NCBI RefSeq assembly: GCF_001854185.1
Contig: NZ_CP017603.1
Location: 3,534,001-3,598,000 of the forward strand
DNA length: 64,000 nucleotides
Direction of reading: 5' to 3'
DNA from: Clostridium formicaceticum
GTDB lineage: Bacteria > Bacillota > Clostridia > Peptostreptococcales > Natronincolaceae
The translations under genes and the position numbers were made by a program. Shown here piece by piece: positions 1 to 9,329 of the stretch; the stretch's first letter is position 1; each line of letters begins with the position of its first letter. The notes beneath the pieces were generated by a model. It searched no databases, had not been told where the DNA came from, and saw only the letters and a list, made by a program, of their open reading frames with translations.

Positions 1-1310
1 GTCCCTTTTTTATCTTTATTCTGTTTTAATCTAGTATCTATATCTTCAATACCATGATCAATTGAATTTCTAATAAGGTGGATTAAAGGATCTCCTATTT
101 CATCGATAACAGTTCTGTCTACCTCAGTATCAGCTCCTGTCATAATCAAAGATATTTCTTTATTAAGCTCCTTCGATAAATCTCTAACCATTCTAGGGAA
201 TCGATTAAATACCCTTTCAATAGGAACCATTCTGACCTTCATCACTGCATCATGCAGGCTGGTAGTTATTCTCTCTAAATGTTCTGTAGCTTCGTTCATA
301 CCATGTCTTTTCTGAGAATCATCAATATCTTCTAGTCTTGTTTTTATAATAATTAACTCACTGACTAAATTCATCAAATTATCTAAACGATCTATATCTA
401 CCCTAACAGTTTTTCCTGTTTTAGATTTTTTGCTGCTAACATCTTCAGATTTATCAGAGGAAAAATTGCTTACCGAAGGCTGTTCCTCATGAAAATTTTC
501 CAATGGTATCGCTTCTGCTTGGTCTATAGCTGCAATACTATAAGCCTTATTCTTTAAATTAATTAGTTCTATCGATTCTATTTCTGAAATATCACTAAGT
601 TCATTGTGAATATAACGATCGTCATATTTAGAGATGATAATTAATTCAAAATCAAGATCAAATTTCTCATCTTCAATATCCTCTATGCTCGGGGTAGACT
701 GAATAATTTCCGATAGTTTTTCAAGTGTATTGATAATAATATAGGCTCTAGCTGACTTCAACATACACTTTTTATCAAGAGATAGCCTAATCAAGTATAC
801 ATTAAAACCTTTGTTCATTGCTCCTTCTATTGTGTTACTTACATACTGATCTATGGTAATGTTCTTACCTTCTTCCAAGGTTTCCACCGAAGCTGCTTCA
901 TTGTTTTCAACAGTTACAGTTTTAGCCTCCTGATTCATCAACCTCTGTAATTTTTTTATTAAAATATCAGAGGTGGATTCTCCTTCATTATTGCTATGTT
1001 CTATTTTATTGATGTATTTTTCTAATTCATCAAAGCATTCAAAAAGTATATCGATTACTTCACTGTTGACATGAATTTTTCTATTTCGAATATTGTCTAA
1101 GATATTCTCCATTTCATGAGTTAAACTTGAAATATTGGTAAAACCCATAGTACCAGACATACCTTTTAAAGTATGGGCTATTCTAAAAATTTCGTTTAAC
1201 AAGTTAATATCCTCTGGGGAATTTTCTAACTGCATTAAAATTTCATTCATACTTTGTAAGTGTTCCTTTGATTCTTCCATAAAAATGTCCAAATATTGAC
1301 TCATGTCCAT
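1..1310 (-). CDS. cheA: Chemotaxis histidine kinase CheA (C-terminus beyond window)
   Basis: CheA autophosphorylates on histidine and passes the phosphate to CheY and CheB. About 436 codons are visible; the rest runs off the left edge. The N-terminal HPt domain shows the phosphorylation motif IAHTLKGMSGTMGF with His46. A variable P2 region follows (about residues 150-280), then the dimerisation helices starting near KTVRVDIDRLDNLMNLVSEL, and the N box of the ATPase domain (HLIRNSIDHGIED) close to the edge. I start it at ATG 1310, one base after the cheB stop, with a G-rich ribosome binding site inside the end of cheB; the first residues MDMSQYLD match the usual CheA start. It is the last visible gene of the fla/che operon. 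Confidence 0.95.
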   Translation of the reverse strand, partial: MDMSQYLDIFMEESKEHLQSMNEILMQLENSPEDINLLNEIFRIAHTLKGMSGTMGFTNISSLTHEMENILDNIRNRKIHVNSEVIDILFECFDELEKYINKIEHSNNEGESTSDILIKKLQRLMNQEAKTVTVENNEAASVETLEEGKNITIDQYVSNTIEGAMNKGFNVYLIRLSLDKKCMLKSARAYIIINTLEKLSEIIQSTPSIEDIEDEKFDLDFELIIISKYDDRYIHNELSDISEIESIELINLKNKAYSIAAIDQAEAIPLENFHEEQPSVSNFSSDKSEDVSSKKSKTGKTVRVDIDRLDNLMNLVSELIIIKTRLEDIDDSQKRHGMNEATEHLERITTSLHDAVMKVRMVPIERVFNRFPRMVRDLSKELNKEISLIMTGADTEVDRTVIDEIGDPLIHLIRNSIDHGIEDIDTRLKQNKDKKG

Positions 1311-1311
1311 A

Positions 1312-2400
1312 CTATAACACCCCCACCCTTTTTACTATAATATCTATTATTTCTTTTAATGGAACTATTTTATCTACTATGCCTGCCTTCACTGCACTTT
1401 TAGGCATTCCATAAACAACACAGCTTGCCTCATCTTGAGCAATAATATAGGCTAACTTTTTTGTTTTAAGCTCCTTTAGTCCGTTTGCACCGTCAGAACC
1501 CATCCCTGTCATAATTACACCTGTGATATTCATGTGCTTAAAATTCATTTCTGCTAATGAATGAAACAACACATCAGCAGCCGGTCTATGCCCTAAAACT
1601 GCTTGCTCTTGAGATAAATGAATTAACAATTTATCTGTGTTACTCTTTTTTACCTTTAAGTGATAATTTCCAGGAGCAATATATACGTGGGCAGGGAGAA
1701 CTTCTTCTGACTCCTCAGCTTCTTTCACTGTAACAGCTGAAATACTGTTTAAACGTTGTGCTAAGGATTTTGTAAAACCTGCTGGCATATGCTGAACGAT
1801 TAAAAAGCTTCCTGGAAAATTTTGAGGTATCTGAGGAATAATGCTTTGTAGCGCTCGTGGCCCACCAGTGGAGGTTCCAACAGCTATGATATTTTTAGTT
1901 TTTGTACTATTTATTTTAGGACTTTCCACCGCTGCAGTATTTTTTTCTATACCAACTTCCCTCAAAACCTCATGATTTTTCTCTACTTTTATCTGATATG
2001 CCGCTTTGATTTTTTGTATCATTTCTATTTTTAAGTTTTCTCCCTGCATATGAAATAAACTTGAGGGTTTTTGTATAAAATCTACTGCCCCCAGTTCCAG
2101 TGCAGTGATGGTAGCTTCGGCACCATGATGCGTTAGGCTACTCAACATAATGACTGGTACTGGATATTTTTGCATAATCGTCTTTAATGCTTCCAACCCA
2201 TCCATTACAGGCATCTCTATATCCATAGTAACTACATCCGGCTTCAAGGCAATAATCGTTTCTATTGCTTGTTTACCGTTTTTTGCTGTAGCTATTACTT
2301 GAATAGCATCATCATTTTGTAAAACATCTGCTATAATCTTTCTCATAAAGGGTGAATCATCTACAATTACTGTCCTTATTTTCCTTCTTATTGAAGTCAT
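1312..2400 (-). CDS. cheB: Chemotaxis response regulator protein-glutamate methylesterase CheB
   Basis: CheB removes methyl groups (and deamidates glutamines) on chemoreceptors when phosphorylated by CheA, giving adaptation. The 362-residue protein has an N-terminal receiver domain with the phosphoacceptor Asp60 in VTMDIEMPVMDG and Lys111 in IQKPS, a linker of about 50 residues, and a C-terminal methylesterase domain. The catalytic triad is visible: Ser177 in GTSTGG, His204 in QHMPAGF and Asp303 in MGSDGA. It lies between a PilZ-domain gene and cheA, the latter one base away, so the two are translated from one transcript. Confidence 0.97.
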   Translation of the reverse strand: MTSIRRKIRTVIVDDSPFMRKIIADVLQNDDAIQVIATAKNGKQAIETIIALKPDVVTMDIEMPVMDGLEALKTIMQKYPVPVIMLSSLTHHGAEATITALELGAVDFIQKPSSLFHMQGENLKIEMIQKIKAAYQIKVEKNHEVLREVGIEKNTAAVESPKINSTKTKNIIAVGTSTGGPRALQSIIPQIPQNFPGSFLIVQHMPAGFTKSLAQRLNSISAVTVKEAEESEEVLPAHVYIAPGNYHLKVKKSNTDKLLIHLSQEQAVLGHRPAADVLFHSLAEMNFKHMNITGVIMTGMGSDGANGLKELKTKKLAYIIAQDEASCVVYGMPKSAVKAGIVDKIVPLKEIIDIIVKRVGVL

Positions 2401-2401
2401 A

Positions 2402-3052
2402 TTATATCAATCCCTTTTGTAAAAGTTCCCTCTGTTTTTTAAAAATAAAGGAAATAATTTCATTTCTTGTGTTATCTGCTATATCAATATAGCCTATGGC
2501 TAACTCATATTCATTCGTTACGGAACTTCTTACAGCCCTTATTACTTCCCCCACTACAGTAACAGTTTTGCTTTCTTCTAAGGTTATTGCACACTCTACT
2601 TTCTGTCCTTCATTAAAAAGTTTTTTAGAAACAACTTTCATTCCACCGCCGCTGATATCCTTTGTGTAAGTTTCCACCGCCTCAGTCTCACCAATGCCTT
2701 TAATAAGCACTTTTGTTAAAGCTTTCAGCCTAAAATAAAATCTTCTTTGTGTCTTCTCTGGAGAACTTATTGGCTGAATCGTATATATAGGTAATTGTAT
2801 ATCTATTCTCTGTATAACCTCTCCTTTAAAGCTATAGACCCCCTTCTCATCTCGAAAAAATAGGATGGTTATTTTTTGACCTACATGTAAAGGGTATTTC
2901 ATTCCTTGCTTTATAGGACTAGATATAAATAACAAATCATCTTTTATATCTATAAGCTGACTTACGATAGGCTTTGAAATAGTACTTTCCCCACTTCTAA
3001 TAGGTTCAATCTCCAACTTATCTCCTACTTTAAGTACCATTGATAAATCCAT
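2402..3052 (-). CDS. PilZ-domain c-di-GMP receptor, YcgR/YpfA-like flagellar brake
   Basis: This protein has the two-domain layout of YcgR-family proteins, which bind cyclic di-GMP and slow the flagellar motor. The N-terminal half is a YcgR-N/PilZN-like beta domain. The C-terminal half is PilZ with both binding motifs: RxxxR in RRFYFR near residues 104-108 and DxSxxG in DISGGG near residues 132-137. I start it at ATG 3052 (216 residues), because the ribosome binding site AGGGAG at 3061-3066 is only two bases from the upstream GTG at 3058 but eight from the ATG. It sits between flhG and cheB. That places second-messenger control of motility inside the operon; the braking role is inferred from the family. 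Confidence 0.9.
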   Translation of the reverse strand: MDLSMVLKVGDKLEIEPIRSGESTISKPIVSQLIDIKDDLLFISSPIKQGMKYPLHVGQKITILFFRDEKGVYSFKGEVIQRIDIQLPIYTIQPISSPEKTQRRFYFRLKALTKVLIKGIGETEAVETYTKDISGGGMKVVSKKLFNEGQKVECAITLEESKTVTVVGEVIRAVRSSVTNEYELAIGYIDIADNTRNEIISFIFKKQRELLQKGLI

Positions 3053-3064
3053 TGACACATCTCC

Positions 3065-3961
3065 CTATCTAAATAAGTTAAGTATTTTACTAAAAAAGCT
3101 ATCTGCTTTTAAACCCTCTTGCTCTTCTATAGCATGCTGCATAACTTTTGATGCTATTGTTTCTATATTTTTACTAACTGCGCTACCAGGATATTGTAAA
3201 ACAAATGGTTTTTGTAGCTTAACAGCTCTACTGACATTATAATCTTCAGCAATAAAACCTAACTTTTGAATTTCTAAATCCAAAAATTTTTCTGCAGCAT
3301 TTTTTAATTTTTGAAAAGCAACATTACCTTCATTTATATTTTCAACACGATTAATAACCACTTTAATATTTTTATTTTTATCCTGAAGTCCAATTGTTTT
3401 TATCATGGCATATGCATCTGTTAAAGATGTAGGCTCTGCAGTAGTAACAACAATTACCTCACTAGCAGCTAAGACAAAAGAAACTACAGATTTTGACAAT
3501 CCTGCCCCCGTATCAATCAAAATGATATCTGCATAATCATTAATTTTATTCAATTGGTTGATGAGTATATTCAAATCTTCATCTGACATATCGACTAAAT
3601 CTAAGATTCCCGACCCTCCAGATATAATTTTTATTCCATTAGGCCCAGTATTCATAATCTCTATAATATTCTTATTATTTTTCACAACATCCAACAAAGT
3701 ATATTTAGGTATAACCCCTAACATCACATCAACATTTGCTAAACCAAGATCCGCATCAATAACAACAACACGTTTGTCTTGCTTGGACAAAGCTATGGCT
3801 AAGTTTGCAGTAAAGTTGGTCTTTCCTACACCTCCTTTTCCACTAGTTATACAAATTACTCTAGCATGATGTTGTTTTTCCTCATTTTGTTGTATAGAAG
3901 CACTAGGGATAATGTTTTTCTTCCGAATTAACTCCCTCAATTTTGTTGCTTGATCCATCAC
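3065..3961 (-). CDS. flhG: MinD/ParA-like ATPase FlhG (YlxH), flagellar number and placement
   Basis: FlhG is a P-loop ATPase that, with the GTPase FlhF, controls the number and position of flagella. The 298-residue protein carries a deviant Walker A motif, CITSGKGGVGKTNFTANLA, near residue 40, the switch region VVVIDADLGLANVDVMLG and DTGAGLS, all typical of the MinD/FleN group. A short N-terminal basic segment before the Walker motif is also typical. The end of flhF overlaps its start: GTG 3961 lies seven bases and ATG 3958 ten bases from an AAGGAGG site, so either could be used. It is followed at once by the PilZ gene. Confidence 0.95.
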   Translation of the reverse strand: MMDQATKLRELIRKKNIIPSASIQQNEEKQHHARVICITSGKGGVGKTNFTANLAIALSKQDKRVVVIDADLGLANVDVMLGVIPKYTLLDVVKNNKNIIEIMNTGPNGIKIISGGSGILDLVDMSDEDLNILINQLNKINDYADIILIDTGAGLSKSVVSFVLAASEVIVVTTAEPTSLTDAYAMIKTIGLQDKNKNIKVVINRVENINEGNVAFQKLKNAAEKFLDLEIQKLGFIAEDYNVSRAVKLQKPFVLQYPGSAVSKNIETIASKVMQHAIEEQEGLKADSFFSKILNLFR

Positions 3962-5112
3962 TCAGTGGCCTCCTTTGTCAGAAGGCTAACAATTTTTTTA
4001 ATGTCCACTTCTTCAATATCGTCGGGAACGCTTTGCCCTGTTGTCATATAGGCAATAGGTTTTTGTGTTTCCTTGGCTGTATTAATGATCGTTCCAAAAG
4101 CAGTGGCCTCATCAACTTTTGTAAAAATGATATTATAATTTTCAATAAAATCATAAGTGTTAATAATTTCTTTGATATCCTTCTCTCTGGAGGTGCAGCT
4201 TATTACAAGATATGTTTCTTTTTCTTGTACTTCATTTAATAATGACTTCAGCTCCAAAACTTGTTTTATATTTTTATGGCTCCTACCAGCGGTGTCTACC
4301 ATAATAATATCTTTATCCCTTAATTCTTCTATTGCCTTATGTATTTCAGTAGAATGGTAAATCACCTTTAAAGGTATGTTAAGAATATCACTGTATACCT
4401 TCAATTGTTCAACCGCTGCAATCCTATAGGTATCTGCGCTAATCAATCCTACTGTCTTTCCTTCATTTAAAGCATAATGTGCTGCTAATTTTGCTATAGT
4501 AGTAGTTTTTCCTACACCGGTAGGTCCTACAAAAAACATCGTTTTAGCATTGTGATGTCCCTGCTGCGACATAATATACTTTTTAAGCACTTCTTTAATC
4601 TGATCTTCTACAAATTCTCTGCTTTGTTTATTTTTATCCTTTTGGTCTTGTATTGAAACATAATGATGAATAATTTCCTCTAAAAGAAATGCATCAAGTC
4701 CTTGATCTTTTAACGTATGAAACACTTTAGAAGTTTCTTGGTCTTCTACATTTTTCAAAAGAATCGGTAAATCTTGCTGATTCATCTTAGAAACAACTGT
4801 CTGTAGCATCTCTTTCATTTCTTCCATTTCTTTTGAAATACTTTTTGTTATTTCCCCTTGATATTTATTCTCTTGTGGTTTTTTATCTAGGCTTTTTGCT
4901 ACTTCAACAAAATCATTAGCCTTGTCAGATGCGTAGCGGGAAGTTTCTTCTTTAGCTGCCACTACTTCAATAATAGGTTTTTTAAAAATCCCAAAAATTC
5001 CTTTGGGTTTTACCTTCCTTTGGTATAAAATAATAGCTTCTGGCCCTAATTCATTTTTTACTTTTGATAATACTTCTTGGTTATTGTTGGCAGAAAACTT
5101 TTTTACCTTCAT
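3958..5112 (-). CDS. flhF: Flagellar SRP-like GTPase FlhF
   Basis: FlhF is the third member of the SRP-type GTPases, with Ffh and FtsY, and directs assembly of the flagellar export apparatus. The 384-residue protein has a basic N-terminal domain, a helical N domain, and a C-terminal G domain with P-loop [15 protein letters not shown] near residue 200, the G3 motif DTAGRS and the G4-like motif TKVDE. The G domain resembles those of the Ffh and FtsY proteins encoded elsewhere in this window. It starts directly after the flhA stop with no gap and its last bases overlap the flhG start, showing tight translational coupling of flhA-flhF-flhG. Confidence 0.96.
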   Translation of the reverse strand: MKVKKFSANNNQEVLSKVKNELGPEAIILYQRKVKPKGIFGIFKKPIIEVVAAKEETSRYASDKANDFVEVAKSLDKKPQENKYQGEITKSISKEMEEMKEMLQTVVSKMNQQDLPILLKNVEDQETSKVFHTLKDQGLDAFLLEEIIHHYVSIQDQKDKNKQSREFVEDQIKEVLKKYIMSQQGHHNAKTMFFVGPTGVGKTTTIAKLAAHYALNEGKTVGLISADTYRIAAVEQLKVYSDILNIPLKVIYHSTEIHKAIEELRDKDIIMVDTAGRSHKNIKQVLELKSLLNEVQEKETYLVISCTSREKDIKEIINTYDFIENYNIIFTKVDEATAFGTIINTAKETQKPIAYMTTGQSVPDDIEEVDIKKIVSLLTKEATE

Positions 5113-7140
5113 CTATATACTCACCGCCCCTACTGATTGAATTTCTACGGAAGGATCTACTTCATTATAGGATAAAACAACTAAATCTGATGTAAGCTGT
5201 TCTGATAATCTTTTAAAGTAGAGTCTCACTATGGGAGCCGTCACAATAATAGGATGCTCTCCTATAGAAATCAGCTTTTGTACTTGTTGAGAAAGATTAT
5301 TGATCATTCTCTGTATCACATCAGGGTCCATTGAAATATAAGTACCGCTTTCTGTTTGCTGTATGGAGTCCATAATTTTTTGCTCTAATTCTTTTGTAAC
5401 TGTGATTACTTTAGCAGGGTGAGATACAATAAATTGTTTTGTAATAGCTCTACCTAGTGCTTGTCTTACATATTCTGTAAGCATATCCGTATCTCTGGTA
5501 ATAGTAGCATAATCTGCCAATGTTTCTAAAATCGTCACCATATTTCTAATGGATACGCCTTCTTTAAGCAGATTAGCCAGTACCTTCTGTATTTCTCCTA
5601 GCCCCAATTGATTAGGAATCAGTTCTTCCACAAGAACTGGATGATTTTCTTTAACATTATCAATCAGTTTCTTAACATCCTGTCTGCCTAACAGCTCAAA
5701 AGCATGCTTTTTAATAATCTCAGTTAAATGTGTAGCAATAATAGATGGAGGATCTACAACTGTATAGCCTAATATTTCTGCTTTTTCACGCTCCTGTTCA
5801 TTGATCCACTTGGCAGGAAGGCCAAAAGCAGGTTCTACTGTATCAATCCCTTCTATTTCTTCATCAATCATACCAGGATTCATTGCCAAATAGTGGTCAA
5901 ATATAATTTCGCCAACAGCTATTTCAATTCCTTTTATTTTTATGATATATTGATTCGGTTCTAATTGAATATTATCACGCAATCTAATCATAGGAACAAT
6001 GATCCCTAACTCCAAGGCGCATTGTCTTCTAATCATTACTAATCGATCAAACAGGTCTCCTCCCTGACTAGCATCCGCTAAAGGAAGAATACCATAGCCA
6101 AACTCTAATTCTATTGGGTCAACATTTAAGAGTGGTAAAACATTTTCCGGTTTTCTTTTCTCTTCAACCGCTTCCTCTATTTCATCAGGAATCTCTTCAA
6201 TTTCTACAGCTAATGCGTTTTTCCTTAAAGTTAAACCGAGAAAAAGAAAAGCAGCTGATAAAAACATAAAAGGCAGTACTGGTAGTCCAGTAAAGCTAAA
6301 AAACAATAAAACACCAGAAATAACAAACATAATTTTAGACTTATTAAAAAGCTGCTTGATTAAGTCGGTACCTAAACTTCCTTCTGATGCCGCCCTCGTA
6401 ACTACAATACCAGTAGCTGTAGATATTAAAAGAGCAGGAATTTGACTTACTAACCCATCGCCTACCGTCAACAATGTATATTTTTGAATAGCAGCACCAA
6501 AGTCCAGCCCTTGCATGGATACACCTATAATAAAGCCTGCTATAACATTGATGATGGTTATGATAATTCCAGCTATGGCATCACCTTTAACAAATTTACT
6601 GGCTCCATCCATAGCACCATAAAAATCTGCCTCTCTTTGAATTTTTGTTCGTCGTTGTCTAGCTTCACCATCGTCAATGAGTCCGGCATTTAAGTCAGCA
6701 TCTATTGCCATTTGCTTCCCTGGCATCGCATCCAATGTGAATCTTGCAGCCACCTCAGCTACCCTTTCGGAGCCCTTCGTAATTACTAAAAATTGTATAA
6801 TAACTATGATTAGAAATACAATAAATCCTACAATTGCATTTCCTCCCATAACAAAGTCGCCAAAAGTAGTAATAACATCTCCCGCAGTCCCTTTTGATAA
6901 TATATACCTGGTGGTTGTAATGTTTAAAGCCAACCTCAGTAAAGTAGTAATTAGCAGGATTGATGGAAATATGGAGAATTGCAAAGCTTCTTCAGTATAC
7001 ATAGCTATTAATAAAATTAATAATGCTAAAGATATATTGAAACTCAATAGTATATCAAGAGCCCCTAGAGGGATAGGAATAATGATGATAATGACAATGG
7101 CAATAATCGCTAATGCTACTATGATATCTCCGTGTTTCAA
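5113..7140 (-). CDS. flhA: Flagellar export gate protein FlhA
   Basis: FlhA forms the nonameric export gate of the flagellar type III secretion system and couples proton flow to substrate export. The 675-residue protein has about eight hydrophobic segments in the first 300 residues, including the conserved cytoplasmic FHIPEP-type loop region around residues 145-215 (MPGKQMAIDADLNAGLI). A large C-terminal cytoplasmic domain docks chaperones and substrates. The start is TTG 7140, seven to eight bases after a GGAGG site; no better start lies nearby. It follows flhB and precedes flhF. Confidence 0.97.
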   Translation of the reverse strand: MKHGDIIVALAIIAIVIIIIIPIPLGALDILLSFNISLALLILLIAMYTEEALQFSIFPSILLITTLLRLALNITTTRYILSKGTAGDVITTFGDFVMGGNAIVGFIVFLIIVIIQFLVITKGSERVAEVAARFTLDAMPGKQMAIDADLNAGLIDDGEARQRRTKIQREADFYGAMDGASKFVKGDAIAGIIITIINVIAGFIIGVSMQGLDFGAAIQKYTLLTVGDGLVSQIPALLISTATGIVVTRAASEGSLGTDLIKQLFNKSKIMFVISGVLLFFSFTGLPVLPFMFLSAAFLFLGLTLRKNALAVEIEEIPDEIEEAVEEKRKPENVLPLLNVDPIELEFGYGILPLADASQGGDLFDRLVMIRRQCALELGIIVPMIRLRDNIQLEPNQYIIKIKGIEIAVGEIIFDHYLAMNPGMIDEEIEGIDTVEPAFGLPAKWINEQEREKAEILGYTVVDPPSIIATHLTEIIKKHAFELLGRQDVKKLIDNVKENHPVLVEELIPNQLGLGEIQKVLANLLKEGVSIRNMVTILETLADYATITRDTDMLTEYVRQALGRAITKQFIVSHPAKVITVTKELEQKIMDSIQQTESGTYISMDPDVIQRMINNLSQQVQKLISIGEHPIIVTAPIVRLYFKRLSEQLTSDLVVLSYNEVDPSVEIQSVGAVSI

Positions 7141-7152
7141 ATGCGTCCCTCC

Positions 7153-8238
7153 TTAGGTTCTATTGTTCATCTGATAAACATAAGCTAGTATTTCTGCTAC
7201 TGCCTGATATAACTCTGGTGGTATAAACTCACCAATCTCTACCGTATCATATAGCGTTCTAGCCAGTGGCTTATTTTCAATAATAGGCAAACTATTTTCT
7301 TTGGCAATTTTTTTGATATTCTGTGCTATTAAATCCTGTCCCTTTGCTAAAACTTTTGGCGCATCGAAATGTTTAGGATTATATTGGATGGCAACTGCAA
7401 AATGGGTTGGATTTGTGATAATAACGTCTGCTTTCGGCACTTCCTGCATCATTCTCCCCATAGACAGCTGTCGTTGTTTCTCTTTAATTTTTGATTTGAT
7501 TTGGGGATTGCCCTCTGTTTGTTTATATTCTTCTTTAATTTCTTGTTTCGACATTTTAAGATTTTTATCATAATCGTATTTTTGATAGTAATAGTCTAAT
7601 ACTGCAATCACCAACAAAACAACAGCAGATCTCAAGCCAATATTAATCGTTATATGTATTAGGGTTTCTACAATAACACCAACATCCAACAACATCATAT
7701 TGAAAATTGTGCTTAACTGATTTACAGCATAACGGTAAACGATATAGCCGATAAAAATAATTTTAATGAAGGATTTAATGAGTTCTACGAGGGATTTCAT
7801 AGAAAACATTCGTTTAAAACCTTCTATAGGATTTAGCTTACTAAACTTCACAGCTAAGGTTTTTGTCGTAAACAGATAACCTACCTGCGCATAGCTACAG
7901 ATCACGCCAATCAATAAACATACAATACCAATAGGAATACTAATCTTTAAAAGATGATAAAGGGTAATCAAGGTTAATCGGCTGATGTTTTTAAGAGAAA
8001 ACAAATAGTCTATGTTCAAATATTGATCATATATATATCTGGCGAATCCCCTCATTGACGCCCCTATATACCCTGCTAATAAATTTAGGGTCACAAACGC
8101 TCCCAATAAAACTAAGGCAGAATTTACTTCTTTACTTTGTAATACCTGACCTTTTTCTCTTGACTCCTTCACCTTTTTCGGGGTTGCTTTTTCTGTCTTT
8201 TCTTCTGTGAATAACTGTAGGTTAATATGAAATTTCAT
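7153..8238 (-). CDS. flhB: Flagellar export switch protein FlhB
   Basis: FlhB switches flagellar export from rod/hook to filament substrates. The 361-residue protein has four membrane segments (about residues 40-60, 90-118, 155-172 and 190-215) and a C-terminal cytoplasmic domain containing the self-cleavage motif NPTH at residues 276-279. The open frame runs further upstream, but I start at ATG 8238 because AGAGGATGA lies just before it and the protein then begins MKFHINLQLFTEEKTEKATP, typical of the family; the start is four bases past the fliR stop. FliR and FlhB are separate here, not fused as in some clostridia. Confidence 0.96.
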   Translation of the reverse strand: MKFHINLQLFTEEKTEKATPKKVKESREKGQVLQSKEVNSALVLLGAFVTLNLLAGYIGASMRGFARYIYDQYLNIDYLFSLKNISRLTLITLYHLLKISIPIGIVCLLIGVICSYAQVGYLFTTKTLAVKFSKLNPIEGFKRMFSMKSLVELIKSFIKIIFIGYIVYRYAVNQLSTIFNMMLLDVGVIVETLIHITINIGLRSAVVLLVIAVLDYYYQKYDYDKNLKMSKQEIKEEYKQTEGNPQIKSKIKEKQRQLSMGRMMQEVPKADVIITNPTHFAVAIQYNPKHFDAPKVLAKGQDLIAQNIKKIAKENSLPIIENKPLARTLYDTVEIGEFIPPELYQAVAEILAYVYQMNNRT

Positions 8239-8242
8239 AAAA

Positions 8243-9034
8243 TCATCCTCTAGATATGATGTCAATGAAAACCTGTAGGCTATGAAACATGCTGTCAAAT
8301 AATCTTTCTGAAAAAGGTACAATAAATTGCAAAGTAATTAAAACCGTCAGTAAGCCAACCATAACTTTTAGAGGCATTCCTACAATAAAAACATTCATTT
8401 GAGGCATCGTTCTAGCTAAAATTCCTAATAATACATTTGCTAGAAAAATCGTAGCTAGAACTGGTGCACTAAATCTAAAAGCTAATATAAATACCTCCAT
8501 CAGAATTAACGTTAGACCATAAATTCCTTCTTCTCCTATGGTAAAAGCAACGCCTACTGGCAACATATCATAACTATATACCAAAGCCCGTATAAGAAAA
8601 TGATGACCATCAAAGAGCAGGAATAACAGCGTAAAAAGAATATTATAGTAGTTTCCCATAATTGGCATTTGTGTGTTGGTTTGGGGGTCTAACACATTCA
8701 CCATACTAAAACCCATCTGGGTGTCAATAATCGTCCCAGCTAGATATAGGGTGCTGAAATATAAAAAACCTATAAAACCAATAATTATTCCTATCAAAAA
8801 CTCATTAACACTATAAATTGCTAACTCTATAAAATTGCTATAATGAATAGAGGCAGAGGTTGAAAGAATTGGCAACAATATAAATGCCATTAACAAAGAT
8901 ATCCCAACCTTCATCGTCATGGGTAAATTGTTTCGTCCAAATACGGGTGCTATCACAAAAATACCAGTAACTCTTATCAAAATAAGCAACAAGAGATCTA
9001 TGTTCAGTAAAAGAAGATCGTATATATTATCCAC
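8243..9034 (-). CDS. fliR: Flagellar export apparatus protein FliR
   Basis: FliR is a core membrane protein of the flagellar type III export channel, stacking with FliP and FliQ. The 263-residue length is normal. Around six strongly hydrophobic segments cover most of the protein, and the conserved stretch GIFVIAPVFGRNNLPMTMK follows the first. It starts at GTG 9034 six bases after GGGAGG. It lies between fliQ and flhB in the usual fliO-fliP-fliQ-fliR-flhB order. Confidence 0.95.
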   Translation of the reverse strand: MDNIYDLLLLNIDLLLLILIRVTGIFVIAPVFGRNNLPMTMKVGISLLMAFILLPILSTSASIHYSNFIELAIYSVNEFLIGIIIGFIGFLYFSTLYLAGTIIDTQMGFSMVNVLDPQTNTQMPIMGNYYNILFTLLFLLFDGHHFLIRALVYSYDMLPVGVAFTIGEEGIYGLTLILMEVFILAFRFSAPVLATIFLANVLLGILARTMPQMNVFIVGMPLKVMVGLLTVLITLQFIVPFSERLFDSMFHSLQVFIDIISRG

Positions 9035-9049
9035 AGGTATCCTCCCACT

Positions 9050-9319
9050 TTACTGTATAAAATTGCTCATATTTGTATATAATGTTACTGTAAAATTAAT
9101 AATCGTTGAAAGTAGCCAAGGCCCAAAAATTACAACAGATCCTAAAACAGCAATGATTTTAGGAATAAAAGCCAGTGTAGCTTCCTGTATTTGCGTTGTA
9201 GCTTGAAAAATACTTACTGCTAACCCTATGATAAGGCCTATACCCAACATTGGCGCTGACATTAACAAAATCGTAAACATTGTCTGTTGTCCCAGTTCGA
9301 CAACCATTGCTTCGTTCAT
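9050..9319 (-). CDS. fliQ: Flagellar export apparatus protein FliQ
   Basis: FliQ is a small hairpin-like membrane protein wrapped around the FliP ring of the export gate. The 89-residue protein has two membrane segments (about 15-40 and 52-75) and the conserved motif PMLGIGLIIGLAVSIFQATTQIQE, of which the part ending in QEATLAFIPK is the family hallmark. ATG 9319 follows GAGGTGACC. It is flanked by fliP and fliR. Confidence 0.96.
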   Translation of the reverse strand: MNEAMVVELGQQTMFTILLMSAPMLGIGLIIGLAVSIFQATTQIQEATLAFIPKIIAVLGSVVIFGPWLLSTIINFTVTLYTNMSNFIQ

Positions 9320-9329
9320 ATGGTCACCT

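Noticed and set aside
6677-7156. Plus-strand frame of 159 codons opposite flhA
   Set aside because: It lies wholly antisense to the hydrophobic N-terminal part of flhA, which often leaves open antisense frames. No support for translation.
8239-8322. Upstream extension of flhB by 28 residues overlapping fliR, possible fliR-flhB fusion
   Set aside because: The extension is in a different frame from fliR and has no ribosome binding site; ATG 8238 with AGAGGATGA and family-typical start is preferred. The genes are separate.
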